Assembly: GCA_934700265.1 (NCBI GenBank)
Contig: CAKUXH010000006.1
Coordinates: forward strand, 1-19,851
Length of the DNA stretch: 19,851 nt
From: an uncultured Opitutales bacterium
Lineage (GTDB): Bacteria; Verrucomicrobiota; Verrucomicrobiia; Opitutales; UBA9783
Direction: 5' to 3'
In this document: in pieces, positions 7,362 through 15,900 of the stretch
Numbering within the stretch: the stretch's first letter is position 1
Layout: each line of letters starts with the position of its first letter
Translations under genes and position numbers: made by a program
The notes under the pieces: model-generated
Databases searched by the model: none
Seen by the model: the letters and a program-made list of their open reading frames with translations, nothing else
Told to the model about the DNA's origin: nothing

Positions 7362-9320
7362 ATGTCAACTTCACCTATTTTAAATATACCTTACACCTAT
7401 CCAGTTCCTAAAATTTCAAACACAAATGAACCAACGGGATCTAATACTACAAGCACTATAAACAATGTTCTTGAAAAATATATAAATTTATTCGGTGAAT
7501 TAGATTCGAACGAAAAAATAAACATGTTTGTAGATCCAAATGCTACAACAAATAAAACTCAAGGCGCTTACCAAAAAATCAATAATACCCTCTTAAATCA
7601 ATTATACAACATTCTAGACAACATAAAACTGCAAGATAAGAAAGGCTGGTATAGCATACTTGGATCCGATAGCTTTTACACAAAAGCACAAACATTTAAA
7701 ATTGATGATGATGAAAAGACTACTTATAAAATCGACAAAGATCATTGTCGTGAAGGGTATATGGCTTATCGGTTTTATTTGAAAGAAATTATTACAAGAA
7801 TAAAAACTATTAGTGATTATATTGAAAAAGGACAAAATCTTATTAAAGCATTAAATGAGCTTAACTCAGGATCTGCAGCAGAAATCAACGATATTGCCCA
7901 CACTTATATTACTCATTTAGAAATTTACGATAAGTTCATTTACGAAGAATTAGAAAAATTCCTAACTTATTACAAGTATAATGAGGATACTAAACAGTGG
8001 GAAATAATAAAATTAGATGTTTTTAAAGATATAAACAACACTGAAAATAACTTTACATTCACACAACTCGAATACGAAAAACAAGTCGAAGGACAAACAA
8101 CTACAATTACATATTCATATGAAACCTGCAAACAACCAAAAAATTATAATTGGGATGGCAACAAATGGATAAAAAGTGATACGATAGATTCGAAAAAACC
8201 TCATATCACAAGTTGTCTTCAAAATCTTCGAGAATTAGAGGTAAAAACAATAAAAGCCAAAGATGACGGTAGTGATGGTGAAGGCTACATACAACTTTCA
8301 ACGTTTAATTCTCTAACTTTATTTGACCGACTAAGATACATACAATGGTACTATAAATTGATGTTTTCACAAACAAGTGGTGTTGATCGTACGAACAATC
8401 GATTTCCAGATAATTACGATACCGGCTACCCTTGCATGCCAGATGTTCCTAGCATTGATTCAACAAAAGCCACGCAATCACTCGGTGCATTGGAAATTTT
8501 TTACATTGGCTACCTAATCAACCGTGATGGTCCCATCAATGCACTATCCTCATTTTTTGAAGTAAAAGTAAACGCTTTACGCAATAATGTAGCACTTTCC
8601 AGCAAAAAGATTGAAGCTTTAAATATCTACTTAAATTTTATAAATTCAGGTCTGGATCAACTCAACCAAAATGCAGGGCAACGTCCCTCCGATGGTTCTA
8701 TCATTGCACTTACCTATCTTTGTGGACAAAAAATGTATAACCTCTTAGAAAGTAAAAATGGTGATAAATACTTTGTTATTCCATCAGTAGTAAAAAATGA
8801 CCAATATTTTCTGGTTAAAGCCGATGATTCTGGGAAAAAATGGCTAATTGGTGATAATGGTAATGACGATAATTATAGAGGCAATTCGACATGTTATGTT
8901 AAGTCAAATAATAATAATAATTTATGGGGCGCTACACGAGATTCTAGCGGCACAGATTTTACTATAACAACTATATCAAACAGTAGTAAAACGTTTACCC
9001 AATATCCATCTGGTGATACCGTCACCGAACAATTTACGCTTCCTACACAAATAGAATGTATGACTATAGATCCAAAAAGTGTCAAAAATTACTCCGATGC
9101 TCTCACAAAAACACTAGAAACAAAGTCTGATAATAATGTATTAGGCTCTTGGACCGATGCTTTTTCAAGAAAAACACAGTTTATTAACACAACCATCGAT
9201 ACCATAAATACAGATGTTACCTTAGACCGTTCTAAAATTGATACATTCGATTCATTAACATCCACATTTCGATCACGTGCCCAAGATACTTATCAAAATA
9301 TTTTATCAAATATTCGATAA
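7362..9320 (+). CDS. Large uncharacterised protein, paralog 2 of a tandem pair; candidate secreted effector
   Basis: 652 residues, clearly homologous to the preceding gene over its whole length: MSTSP...YTYPVPK at the N-terminus, YRFYLKEI...DYIEK, LFDRLRYI, IFYIGYLINRDGP, ALNIYLNFIN, TYLCGQKMYNL, YFVIPSV, WLIGDNGN and a C-terminal TFRSRAQDTYQNI. The extra length comes mostly from low-complexity Thr/Asn-rich insertions in the first half and a longer loop after residue 210. It has no signal peptide or membrane segment. The start lies five bases after the upstream stop with no Shine-Dalgarno, suggesting translational coupling. A hairpin follows the stop. Function is unknown; the effector/translocator idea rests on operon and promoter context only. 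Confidence 0.8.
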   Translation: MSTSPILNIPYTYPVPKISNTNEPTGSNTTSTINNVLEKYINLFGELDSNEKINMFVDPNATTNKTQGAYQKINNTLLNQLYNILDNIKLQDKKGWYSILGSDSFYTKAQTFKIDDDEKTTYKIDKDHCREGYMAYRFYLKEIITRIKTISDYIEKGQNLIKALNELNSGSAAEINDIAHTYITHLEIYDKFIYEELEKFLTYYKYNEDTKQWEIIKLDVFKDINNTENNFTFTQLEYEKQVEGQTTTITYSYETCKQPKNYNWDGNKWIKSDTIDSKKPHITSCLQNLRELEVKTIKAKDDGSDGEGYIQLSTFNSLTLFDRLRYIQWYYKLMFSQTSGVDRTNNRFPDNYDTGYPCMPDVPSIDSTKATQSLGALEIFYIGYLINRDGPINALSSFFEVKVNALRNNVALSSKKIEALNIYLNFINSGLDQLNQNAGQRPSDGSIIALTYLCGQKMYNLLESKNGDKYFVIPSVVKNDQYFLVKADDSGKKWLIGDNGNDDNYRGNSTCYVKSNNNNNLWGATRDSSGTDFTITTISNSSKTFTQYPSGDTVTEQFTLPTQIECMTIDPKSVKNYSDALTKTLETKSDNNVLGSWTDAFSRKTQFINTTIDTINTDVTLDRSKIDTFDSLTSTFRSRAQDTYQNILSNIR

Positions 9321-9330
9321 ATCTGATCAG

Positions 9331-9359
9331 CCAGCTTTTACAAACTAAGTAAAAGCTGG
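9331..9359 (+). terminator. Hairpin at the end of the three-gene operon
   Basis: CCAGCTTTTAC (9331-9341) pairs perfectly with GTAAAAGCTGG (9349-9359) around a 7-base loop, 10 bases after the stop of the second paralog. The stem is strong (11 bp), but the following bases (TAACATCTATT) are not a clean T-tract. It may terminate weakly or act as a 3'-end processing/stability hairpin. Confidence 0.55.
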
Positions 9360-9452
9360 TAACATCTATTATTCGAAATTAAAGCTCTACCATTAATTTA
9401 CATAAATACTTAACCCATATTTACAATATTTTAAAAAAATCTAAAAAAACGC

Positions 9453-9481
9453 TTGACGCAATTAAATAATTTATGCACATT
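9453..9481 (+). promoter_or_regulatory. Candidate sigma-70 promoter of tRNA-Gly with an AT-rich upstream element
   Basis: TTGACG (9453-9458) is a near-consensus -35. Seventeen bases later is a poor -10 (CACATT, 9476-9481). The predicted start is about 10 bases before the mature tRNA. The 30 bases upstream are almost entirely A/T with A-runs, like an UP element. The rest of the roughly 90 bases between the operon hairpin and this promoter holds nothing I can identify. Confidence 0.4.
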
Positions 9482-9497
9482 AGTTCTTGTATTGATT

Positions 9498-9573
9498 GCG
9501 AGCGTAGCTCAGATGGTAGAGCACCACCTTGCCAAGGTGGACGTCGAGGGTCCGAATCCCTTCGCTCGCTCCA
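9498..9573 (+). tRNA. tRNA-Gly(GCC)
   Basis: A full 76-base cloverleaf with encoded CCA. The acceptor stem is GCGAGCG/CGCTCGC (9498-9504 with 9563-9569), and discriminator T9570 is the usual U73 of bacterial tRNA-Gly. The D stem is GCTC/GAGC, with the GG needed for the elbow in the loop. The anticodon arm is CCACC-TTGCCAA-GGTGG with anticodon GCC (9531-9533), reading GGC/GGU. The T stem is GAGGG/CCCTT. The T loop reads TCCGAAT where TTCGAAT is expected, so position 55 (9552) is C and cannot become pseudouridine. Confidence 0.95.
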
Positions 9574-9620
9574 GGTTCTCAGTAATTAAGTTTTGAAGAA
9601 TATGCCCGGGGCGAACGTCT

Positions 9621-10391
9621 ATGGAATGTAATAAGCCGTTAATTCAAGTTAAAGATTTAAGTAAGTATTACCATCAAGATCCTATTTTAAAAAGCATTAG
9701 TGTAAATATTGAAGAAGGTGATTTAGTTTCTATTATAGGTCCTTCAGGTTGTGGAAAATCTACGTTTTTACGATGCTTAAATGGAATGGAAATCTTAGAT
9801 TCTGGAACGATTCAAATCGATGGAGTAACTCTATCTCGGAAAACTTCCACCACCCCTTTAGGACGATCTTTTCACAAAAAAGCACACGAATTACGCCAAC
9901 ATGTTGGCATGGTATTTCAATCGTTTAATTTGTTCCCACACAAAACATTGCTTCAAAATATCATGATGGCCCCCATGATCGTTCAACATAAATCTAAAGA
10001 AGAAGCTGAAGATATCTCATTAAAATTTTTAGATAAAGTTGGATTAAAACTTTTTGCGCATCGTTACCCAGCCTATTTATCCGGAGGCCAACAACAAAGG
10101 GGAGCAATTGCACGCGCTTTAGCATTATCACCTAAAGTTATGCTTTACGATGAACCAACTTCTGCTATAGATCCTGCACGCGTAGACGAAGTCTTAGAAG
10201 TTATGCGTGACTTAGATAAAGAAGGTATGACTCAAATTATCGTTACCCACGAAATGAGATTCGCTAAAGATGCATCCGATTATATTATTTATATGGAACA
10301 AGGTGAATTTATAGAAATTTCTGATGAAGATGAAATTTTTATTGCGCCTAAAGATGAAAGAACTCGTAAATTTTTAAAGAATTTTATGTAA
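9621..10391 (+). CDS. Polar amino acid ABC transporter, ATP-binding protein (GlnQ/HisP family)
   Basis: Cytoplasmic ATPase that powers import of a polar amino acid through the permease encoded next to it. All motifs are present: Walker A GPSGCGKST (40-48), Q-loop FQSFNLF (about 99-105), signature LSGGQQQR (153-160), Walker B VMLYDEP with catalytic Glu178, and the switch His in VTHE (His210). The 256 residues are normal for the family, with a slightly long insertion around 70-90. The stop is one base before the next ATG, so the two genes are coupled. The ATG at 9621 has no clear Shine-Dalgarno. No terminator separates it from the tRNA gene 47 bases upstream, so read-through transcription is possible. 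The exact substrate is not determined. Confidence 0.93.
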   Translation: MECNKPLIQVKDLSKYYHQDPILKSISVNIEEGDLVSIIGPSGCGKSTFLRCLNGMEILDSGTIQIDGVTLSRKTSTTPLGRSFHKKAHELRQHVGMVFQSFNLFPHKTLLQNIMMAPMIVQHKSKEEAEDISLKFLDKVGLKLFAHRYPAYLSGGQQQRGAIARALALSPKVMLYDEPTSAIDPARVDEVLEVMRDLDKEGMTQIIVTHEMRFAKDASDYIIYMEQGEFIEISDEDEIFIAPKDERTRKFLKNFM

Positions 10392-10392
10392 T

Positions 10393-11928
10393 ATGAAAAA
10401 ATTTTTTCTAAGTTCTTTTTATTTTTTACTCCTACTGCATAATTTAACTGCTAATATGAGTTCATTACGTTGGGCCGCAGATGTTGAATCAGGTGTTCCT
10501 AACGTATTCTTCGATCCACAAAATCCTGAAAAAATAACCGGTTTCGAATACGATATTGCTAAAGCTATTGCCAATTATATGCAAAAAAAATTGGAATTTT
10601 TTCCTAATGATTGGGAAATGCTTGTCCCTGGATTACAACGCAAACAATACGATATCTTATTAAATGCTGTTGAATACAACACTTGGAAACCTTTTATCGG
10701 AAAAGCAGATGTTAAACTTTCTAAACCTTATTATATCACACACCTGCAACTTGTCGTTATGAAAAATAATTTCTATATAAATTATTTTTCTGATTGTGAA
10801 GGTAAAAAAATTGGCATATTAAAGCAATCTTGGCATGCTGAAAAAGCCTTAAAACGTTTTACAAACACTCAAATCGTTATTTATGATGATGAAGTTAAAG
10901 CCTATGCTGATCTAAAAAATAAACGCTTAGATGGTGTCCTTTTGGATCATCCTGAATCCTATTACTATGCCACAATTGATAAAGACGTTCGTTTAGTAGA
11001 AGAACCAATTTCACGTCTAGAATATGCAATTATGGTTCGTGCAGAAGATAATGAATTATTAAATCAAATCAACGAAACAATTGAAGCTTTAAAAAAAGAT
11101 GGAACTTTTAAAGCAATTTTGGAAAATTGGGGATTATGGAATGCGGAAACCGCCGCTTACTATAACGCCGAATTAACTTCTAAATCTCCAGCAACAGCCT
11201 TCGATAATTACATTGCCTCTGTTCAAACTTCTGAAAAACAATCGAGTCAATTCTACCTCACATGCTTACCTATTTTTGCGAAAGCCGCTTGGGTGACCCT
11301 AAAATTATCCATGGCAGCCATGGTATTAGCCTTATTGATGGGCTTTCCATTGGCCATTTTAAGAACTTATGGCGTTGGTTGGATTCGTTGGATTGTTTCT
11401 ATGTATATCGAATGTGTTCGAGGCACTCCCCTACTTGTTCAGTTATTACTTATTTTTTATGGTCTCCCAACTTTGGCTCCCATGTTACCAGAACCGTTAT
11501 CTCATTGGGTTTGCCTAAGCCCGTTTGTGGCTGGTGTATTAGCCTTAGCAATTAATTACTCTGCTTACGAATCTGAAATTTATCGCGCTGGCTTACTGGC
11601 CGTTCCTAAGGGCCAAATGGAAGCTGCACGTGCTTTAGGCATGACCCATTTACAAGCATTATTGCACGTTGTTTTTCCACAAGCTATTCGAACAGTTATT
11701 CCACCGGTTACTAATGATTTCATTATGTTATTACAAGATTCTTCGTTAGTATCCATGATCACTATCGTTGAACTAACAAGAACTTATCAATGCTTAGCTG
11801 CCACTCATTTCAATTACTTTGAAACAGGGTTATTAGTCGCAGGCTTCTATTTATTACTAGGATTTCCTTTTATTCGACTAGCACGTCGATTTGAAAAGAA
11901 ATTCAATGGAAAATTTTGGAGAAATTAA
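10393..11928 (+). CDS. Amino acid ABC transporter: fused periplasmic binding protein and permease
   Basis: One 511-residue chain carries both the solute-binding domain and the transmembrane domain of a polar amino acid importer. Residues 1-21 form a signal sequence (MKKFFLSSFYFLLLLHNLTA). Residues of about 25-250 are an SBP_bac_3 domain, with GFEYDIAKAIA near the start as in the family. From about 285 a BPD_transp_1 permease follows, with ECVRGTPLLVQLL and an EAA loop starting at Glu410 (EAARALGMTHLQALL...FPQAI). The fusion tethers the receptor to the membrane and removes the need for a separate binding protein. It partners with the ATPase one base upstream. Its TAA overlaps the psd ATG (TAATG). 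Glutamine, arginine or another polar amino acid are possible substrates; sequence alone does not decide. Confidence 0.92.
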   Translation: MKKFFLSSFYFLLLLHNLTANMSSLRWAADVESGVPNVFFDPQNPEKITGFEYDIAKAIANYMQKKLEFFPNDWEMLVPGLQRKQYDILLNAVEYNTWKPFIGKADVKLSKPYYITHLQLVVMKNNFYINYFSDCEGKKIGILKQSWHAEKALKRFTNTQIVIYDDEVKAYADLKNKRLDGVLLDHPESYYYATIDKDVRLVEEPISRLEYAIMVRAEDNELLNQINETIEALKKDGTFKAILENWGLWNAETAAYYNAELTSKSPATAFDNYIASVQTSEKQSSQFYLTCLPIFAKAAWVTLKLSMAAMVLALLMGFPLAILRTYGVGWIRWIVSMYIECVRGTPLLVQLLLIFYGLPTLAPMLPEPLSHWVCLSPFVAGVLALAINYSAYESEIYRAGLLAVPKGQMEAARALGMTHLQALLHVVFPQAIRTVIPPVTNDFIMLLQDSSLVSMITIVELTRTYQCLAATHFNYFETGLLVAGFYLLLGFPFIRLARRFEKKFNGKFWRN

Positions 11929-12848
11929 TGAAATATTTCAATCGTTACACTCAAGAATTAGAAAAAGAAAAAATACCTAGCGAAAATAATTTAAAATTTT
12001 TTTACACAACTTTATTGGGACGCTTTTTTCTACACATGTTCGTTAAACGTTCATTTGTATCTAAAATATTTGGATATTTTACGAACTTAAGTTTATCAAA
12101 AAAGAAAATTATTCCTTTTGCCAAAAAATATAATATCGATCTAAATCTATTTGAAAAAAAACCGAATGAATATCTATGCTTCAATGATTTTTTTTACAGA
12201 AAATTTAAGCCTGGATTAAGACCCATTACTAGCAATGAAAATGAGATTTGTTTTCCGGCAGATGGTCGACACTTTGGCTTTCAAAATATCGATGCCATTC
12301 AATCATTTGAAATAAAAGGGCATAAATTTAATTTAAAAAAGCTCTTAAATGATAAAAAGTTAGCGGAACAATTCCACGGAGGAACTTGCATTATCAGCCG
12401 TTTAGCCCCCACCGACTATCATCGATTCCATTTTCCGTGCGATGGAATTCCTCAAGCTGCTCATTGCATTAATGGAACACTTTTTTCTGTCAACCCTATC
12501 GCTTTAATGAAATCATTTCGCATTTTAGGAGAAAACAAACGTTGGCTCACTCATTTTTATTCTGAAAAATTCGGTCATATGGTTATTTTAGAAATAGGGG
12601 CAACCTGTGTTGGAAGTGTTACACAAACTTATATCGCGGGTAATCCAGTAAAAAAAGGCGATGAAAAGGGATACTTTTCTTTTGGTGGATCAACCGTAGT
12701 AACCTTATTTGAATATGACAAAGTTACTTTATCAGAGGATCTAAAATTTTTCACCCAACGAGGCACAGAGTTATACGCACATATGGGGGATTGCATGGGC
12801 AAAGCTACTATTCCATTTGGGAAACGGTATCTTCAGGAAAATATTTAA
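11928..12848 (+). CDS. psd: Phosphatidylserine decarboxylase, type II proenzyme
   Basis: Converts phosphatidylserine to phosphatidylethanolamine at the membrane. The proenzyme cleaves itself at a GGST motif, here residues 253-256 in YFSFGGSTVV, so Ser255 should become the pyruvoyl cofactor of the small alpha chain. Family landmarks include FNDFFYRKFKPGLRP (about 84-98), FPADG, RLAPTDYHRFHFP (His residues near 165-170) and the NGTLFSVNP region. The whole layout resembles chlamydial Psd. I place the start at ATG 11928 because GGAGA (11918-11922) sits 5 bases before it and TAATG overlaps the upstream stop. An in-frame TTG at 11916 lacks such a site. The protein is 306 residues, normal for type II. 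A weak 6-bp hairpin (12879-12894) follows the stop. Confidence 0.94.
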   Translation: MKYFNRYTQELEKEKIPSENNLKFFYTTLLGRFFLHMFVKRSFVSKIFGYFTNLSLSKKKIIPFAKKYNIDLNLFEKKPNEYLCFNDFFYRKFKPGLRPITSNENEICFPADGRHFGFQNIDAIQSFEIKGHKFNLKKLLNDKKLAEQFHGGTCIISRLAPTDYHRFHFPCDGIPQAAHCINGTLFSVNPIALMKSFRILGENKRWLTHFYSEKFGHMVILEIGATCVGSVTQTYIAGNPVKKGDEKGYFSFGGSTVVTLFEYDKVTLSEDLKFFTQRGTELYAHMGDCMGKATIPFGKRYLQENI

Positions 12849-12961
12849 ACACCTTAAATTCCAACAGATTTTATAAATTACAGATGATTCTGTACCTTTT
12901 AAAGTTGCTTTTTTTAAAAATAATGTTGGTATATATGATGTAGTAAAATTTATCATAATAT

Positions 12962-15900
12962 ATGAGTCATTCATCAACACAAAGAGCTATTAAAGATGCT
13001 AACGAAGCAGTTGCATCTGTTGCCTATAAATTTAGTGAAATGGTTGCCATTTATCCTATTACTCCATCCTCGCCTATGGCTGAATGGTGCGACCAATGGG
13101 CTACCGAAGGCAAAAAGAATTTATGGGACATCGTTCCTGAAGTTGTTGAAATGGAATCGGAAGCTGGAGCTGCAGGAACCGTACATGGAGCACTCCAAGG
13201 AGGTGTTTTAACAACTACGTTCACTGCCTCTCAAGGTTTACTACTCATGATTCCCAACCTTTACAAGATTGCGGGTGAACTAACACCCTTTTGCATGCAT
13301 GTAACAGCCCGCGCATTGGCCACACATGGATTATCTATTTTTGGAGATCATTCCGACATTATGGCAACACGTCAAACAGGAATGGCATTGCTCTCTTCTC
13401 AAGCAGTTCAAGCGGCTCATGACCTTGCTGCAATTGCTCAAGCAGCTACACTAAAAGCAAGCGTACCTTTTATTCATTTTTTTGATGGTTTTAGGACTTC
13501 CCACGAAATTAATACGTATACACCAATCGATGAAGAGATATTAAAAGCCTTAATTGATGAAAAAGAATTAGTGGAATTTAGGAAGCGCGGTTTAAATCCA
13601 GATGCACCCGTTATTCGTGGAACAGCACAAAACCCTGATGTTTATTTTCAAGGACGTGAACGCAGTAATCCATTCTATCAAGCAGTTCCTGCCATTGTAG
13701 AAGAAAAAATGCGATTATTCGAAAAATTAACAGGACGGTGTTATCATCTATTTGATTATTTTGGTGATGAACAAGCTGAATATGTCTTTATTGCAATGGG
13801 ATCAGGCACCGAAACTATCAAACAAACAGTTAAATATCTAATGCAAAAAGGTGAAAAAGTAGGTGTTATTACTGTTCACCTTTATCGGCCTTTTGCTGCA
13901 GACTATTTCCTAAAAGCATTACCTACCTCTACGAAAACTATTATCGTTTTAGATAGAACAAAAGAACCTGGAGCTATTGCAGAACCATTGTGCCAAGATG
14001 TACAAACAGCCTTACAGACAGCTTATAATCAAGGTTCGCGTTCAAGTCTACCATTCATTATTGGAGGACGTTATGGTTTAGGTTCAAAAGAATTTACTCC
14101 AAGCATGGTCAATGCTGTTTATACTTCTGCAAAGAATAAAACATTAAAACATTCTTTTACAGTAGGAATTGAAGACGATTTAACACATTTATCCGTTCCG
14201 GTAACAGAAAATATAGATTTAGAAGAAGCTAGCTGTTTTCGCGCTATTTTCTATGGACTAGGTTCTGATGGAACCGTTGGTGCAAATAAAAACACCATTA
14301 AAATTATTGGAAATGGAACTGATCAGTTTGTTCAAGCATATTTTGTATATGATTCCAAAAAATCAGGTGCTATGACTGTTTCCCACTTACGCTTCGGACC
14401 GCATCCAATAGAGAAGCCTTATCTGATTCAAAATTCAAATTTTGTCGCCTGTCATCAATTTCAATTCATTGATCATTACGACATTTTAGAAAACCTACAA
14501 GAAGGCGGAGTATTTTTATTAAACGCTCCATTTGCTAAAGATGATGTTTGGGGAAAACTACCGCAAGATGTACAAAAAACAATTTTAGATAAACACATTC
14601 AATTTTACGCAATCGATGCCTATGAAGTAGCTCGTAAGACAGGTATGGGTGGCCGTATTAATACAATCATGCAAACTTGTTTCTTTGCAATTTCTGGCAT
14701 TTTACCACAAACAGAAGCAATCACTTGCATAAAAAATGCAATCAAAAAGACATACAGCAAAAAAGGTGAATCGGTTGTTCAAAGCAATTGTGCTGCTGTA
14801 GATGCTACATTAGAACATTTGCATCGTATCGAAGGTAAAAAAGTTATACCTCAATCTCACAAAAAGGTACCCCTAAACTTGTCAGGTGGATCTGAATTTA
14901 TTCAAAAAGTCACTCGTACTTTATTGGAGCAAAAAGGTGACACATTACCCGTAAGTGCTTTTCCAGCTAACGGAACATGGCCTACTGGCACGACTTGTTT
15001 TGAAAAACGTGATCTAGCTCAATTTATCCCAGATTGGGATCCAAACGTTTGTATTCAATGTAATCGTTGTTCCATGGTATGTCCTCATGCGGCTATTCGT
15101 GCAAAACATTTCAGTAAAGATGAGCTAAAAAATGCGCCTGAAGACTTTAAATCTACTGATTTTCGATCGAAAGATAACCCTAACCATGCATTTACAATTC
15201 AGGTTTCTCCTGAAAATTGCACCGGTTGCGGATTATGTGTTGAAGCTTGCCCGGTAAAAAATCGTACAGATGCGACTAAAAAAGCGCTCAACATGATGCA
15301 TAAAGCAGAGATATTTGAAATAACCAAAGCAAATTCTAGTTTCTTTGATGCCTTGCCTTGGCCAAATACAGTCAATGCAAAAATGGATGCAAAAACAACC
15401 CAGTTTAAGCAACCATTATTTGAGTTTTCAGGAGCTTGCGCTGGATGTGGAGAAACATCCTACATTAAAATGTTAACACAATTATTTGGTGATCGTTTGA
15501 TTTTAGCTAATGCAACTGGCTGTTCTTCGATTTATGGTGGTAATCTCCCAACGACACCTTATACAAAAAATGCAGAAGGACGTGGACCCGCCTGGGCAAA
15601 TTCTTTGTTTGAAGATAATGCTGAATTTGGATTTGGATTACGTTTATCCACAGATAAAAAGACCCAATCAGCGCGTGAACTTTTGCAAGAGCTCCAATCA
15701 GATTTATCGAATGATTACCATCAATTATTAACAGAAGCCATAGAAGATGCACAACGTGCTGAACAACGTAAACTTGTAGAACAATTAAAGCAAGAATTAA
15801 CACAAAAAAACTCAGAAAAAGCAAAATTGCTACTACCTATGGCTGACTTCCTTGTTGAAAAAACCGTTTGGACGATTGGTGGTGATGGCTGGGCCTACGA

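Noticed and set aside
11916..11918. TTG as the start of psd
   Set aside because: The ATG at 11928 has GGAGA at a good distance and a TAATG overlap with the upstream gene; the TTG has no such support.
12879..12894. TACAGA-TGAT-TCTGTA hairpin after psd as a terminator
   Set aside because: Only a 6-bp, AT-rich stem, and the following CCTTTTAAAG is not a proper T-tract; too weak to call.
15507..15824. Minus-strand 105-codon open frame inside nifJ
   Set aside because: It lies wholly within the strongly conserved nifJ coding region and encodes a low-complexity Leu/His/Val string with no domain; it is a shadow of the real frame.
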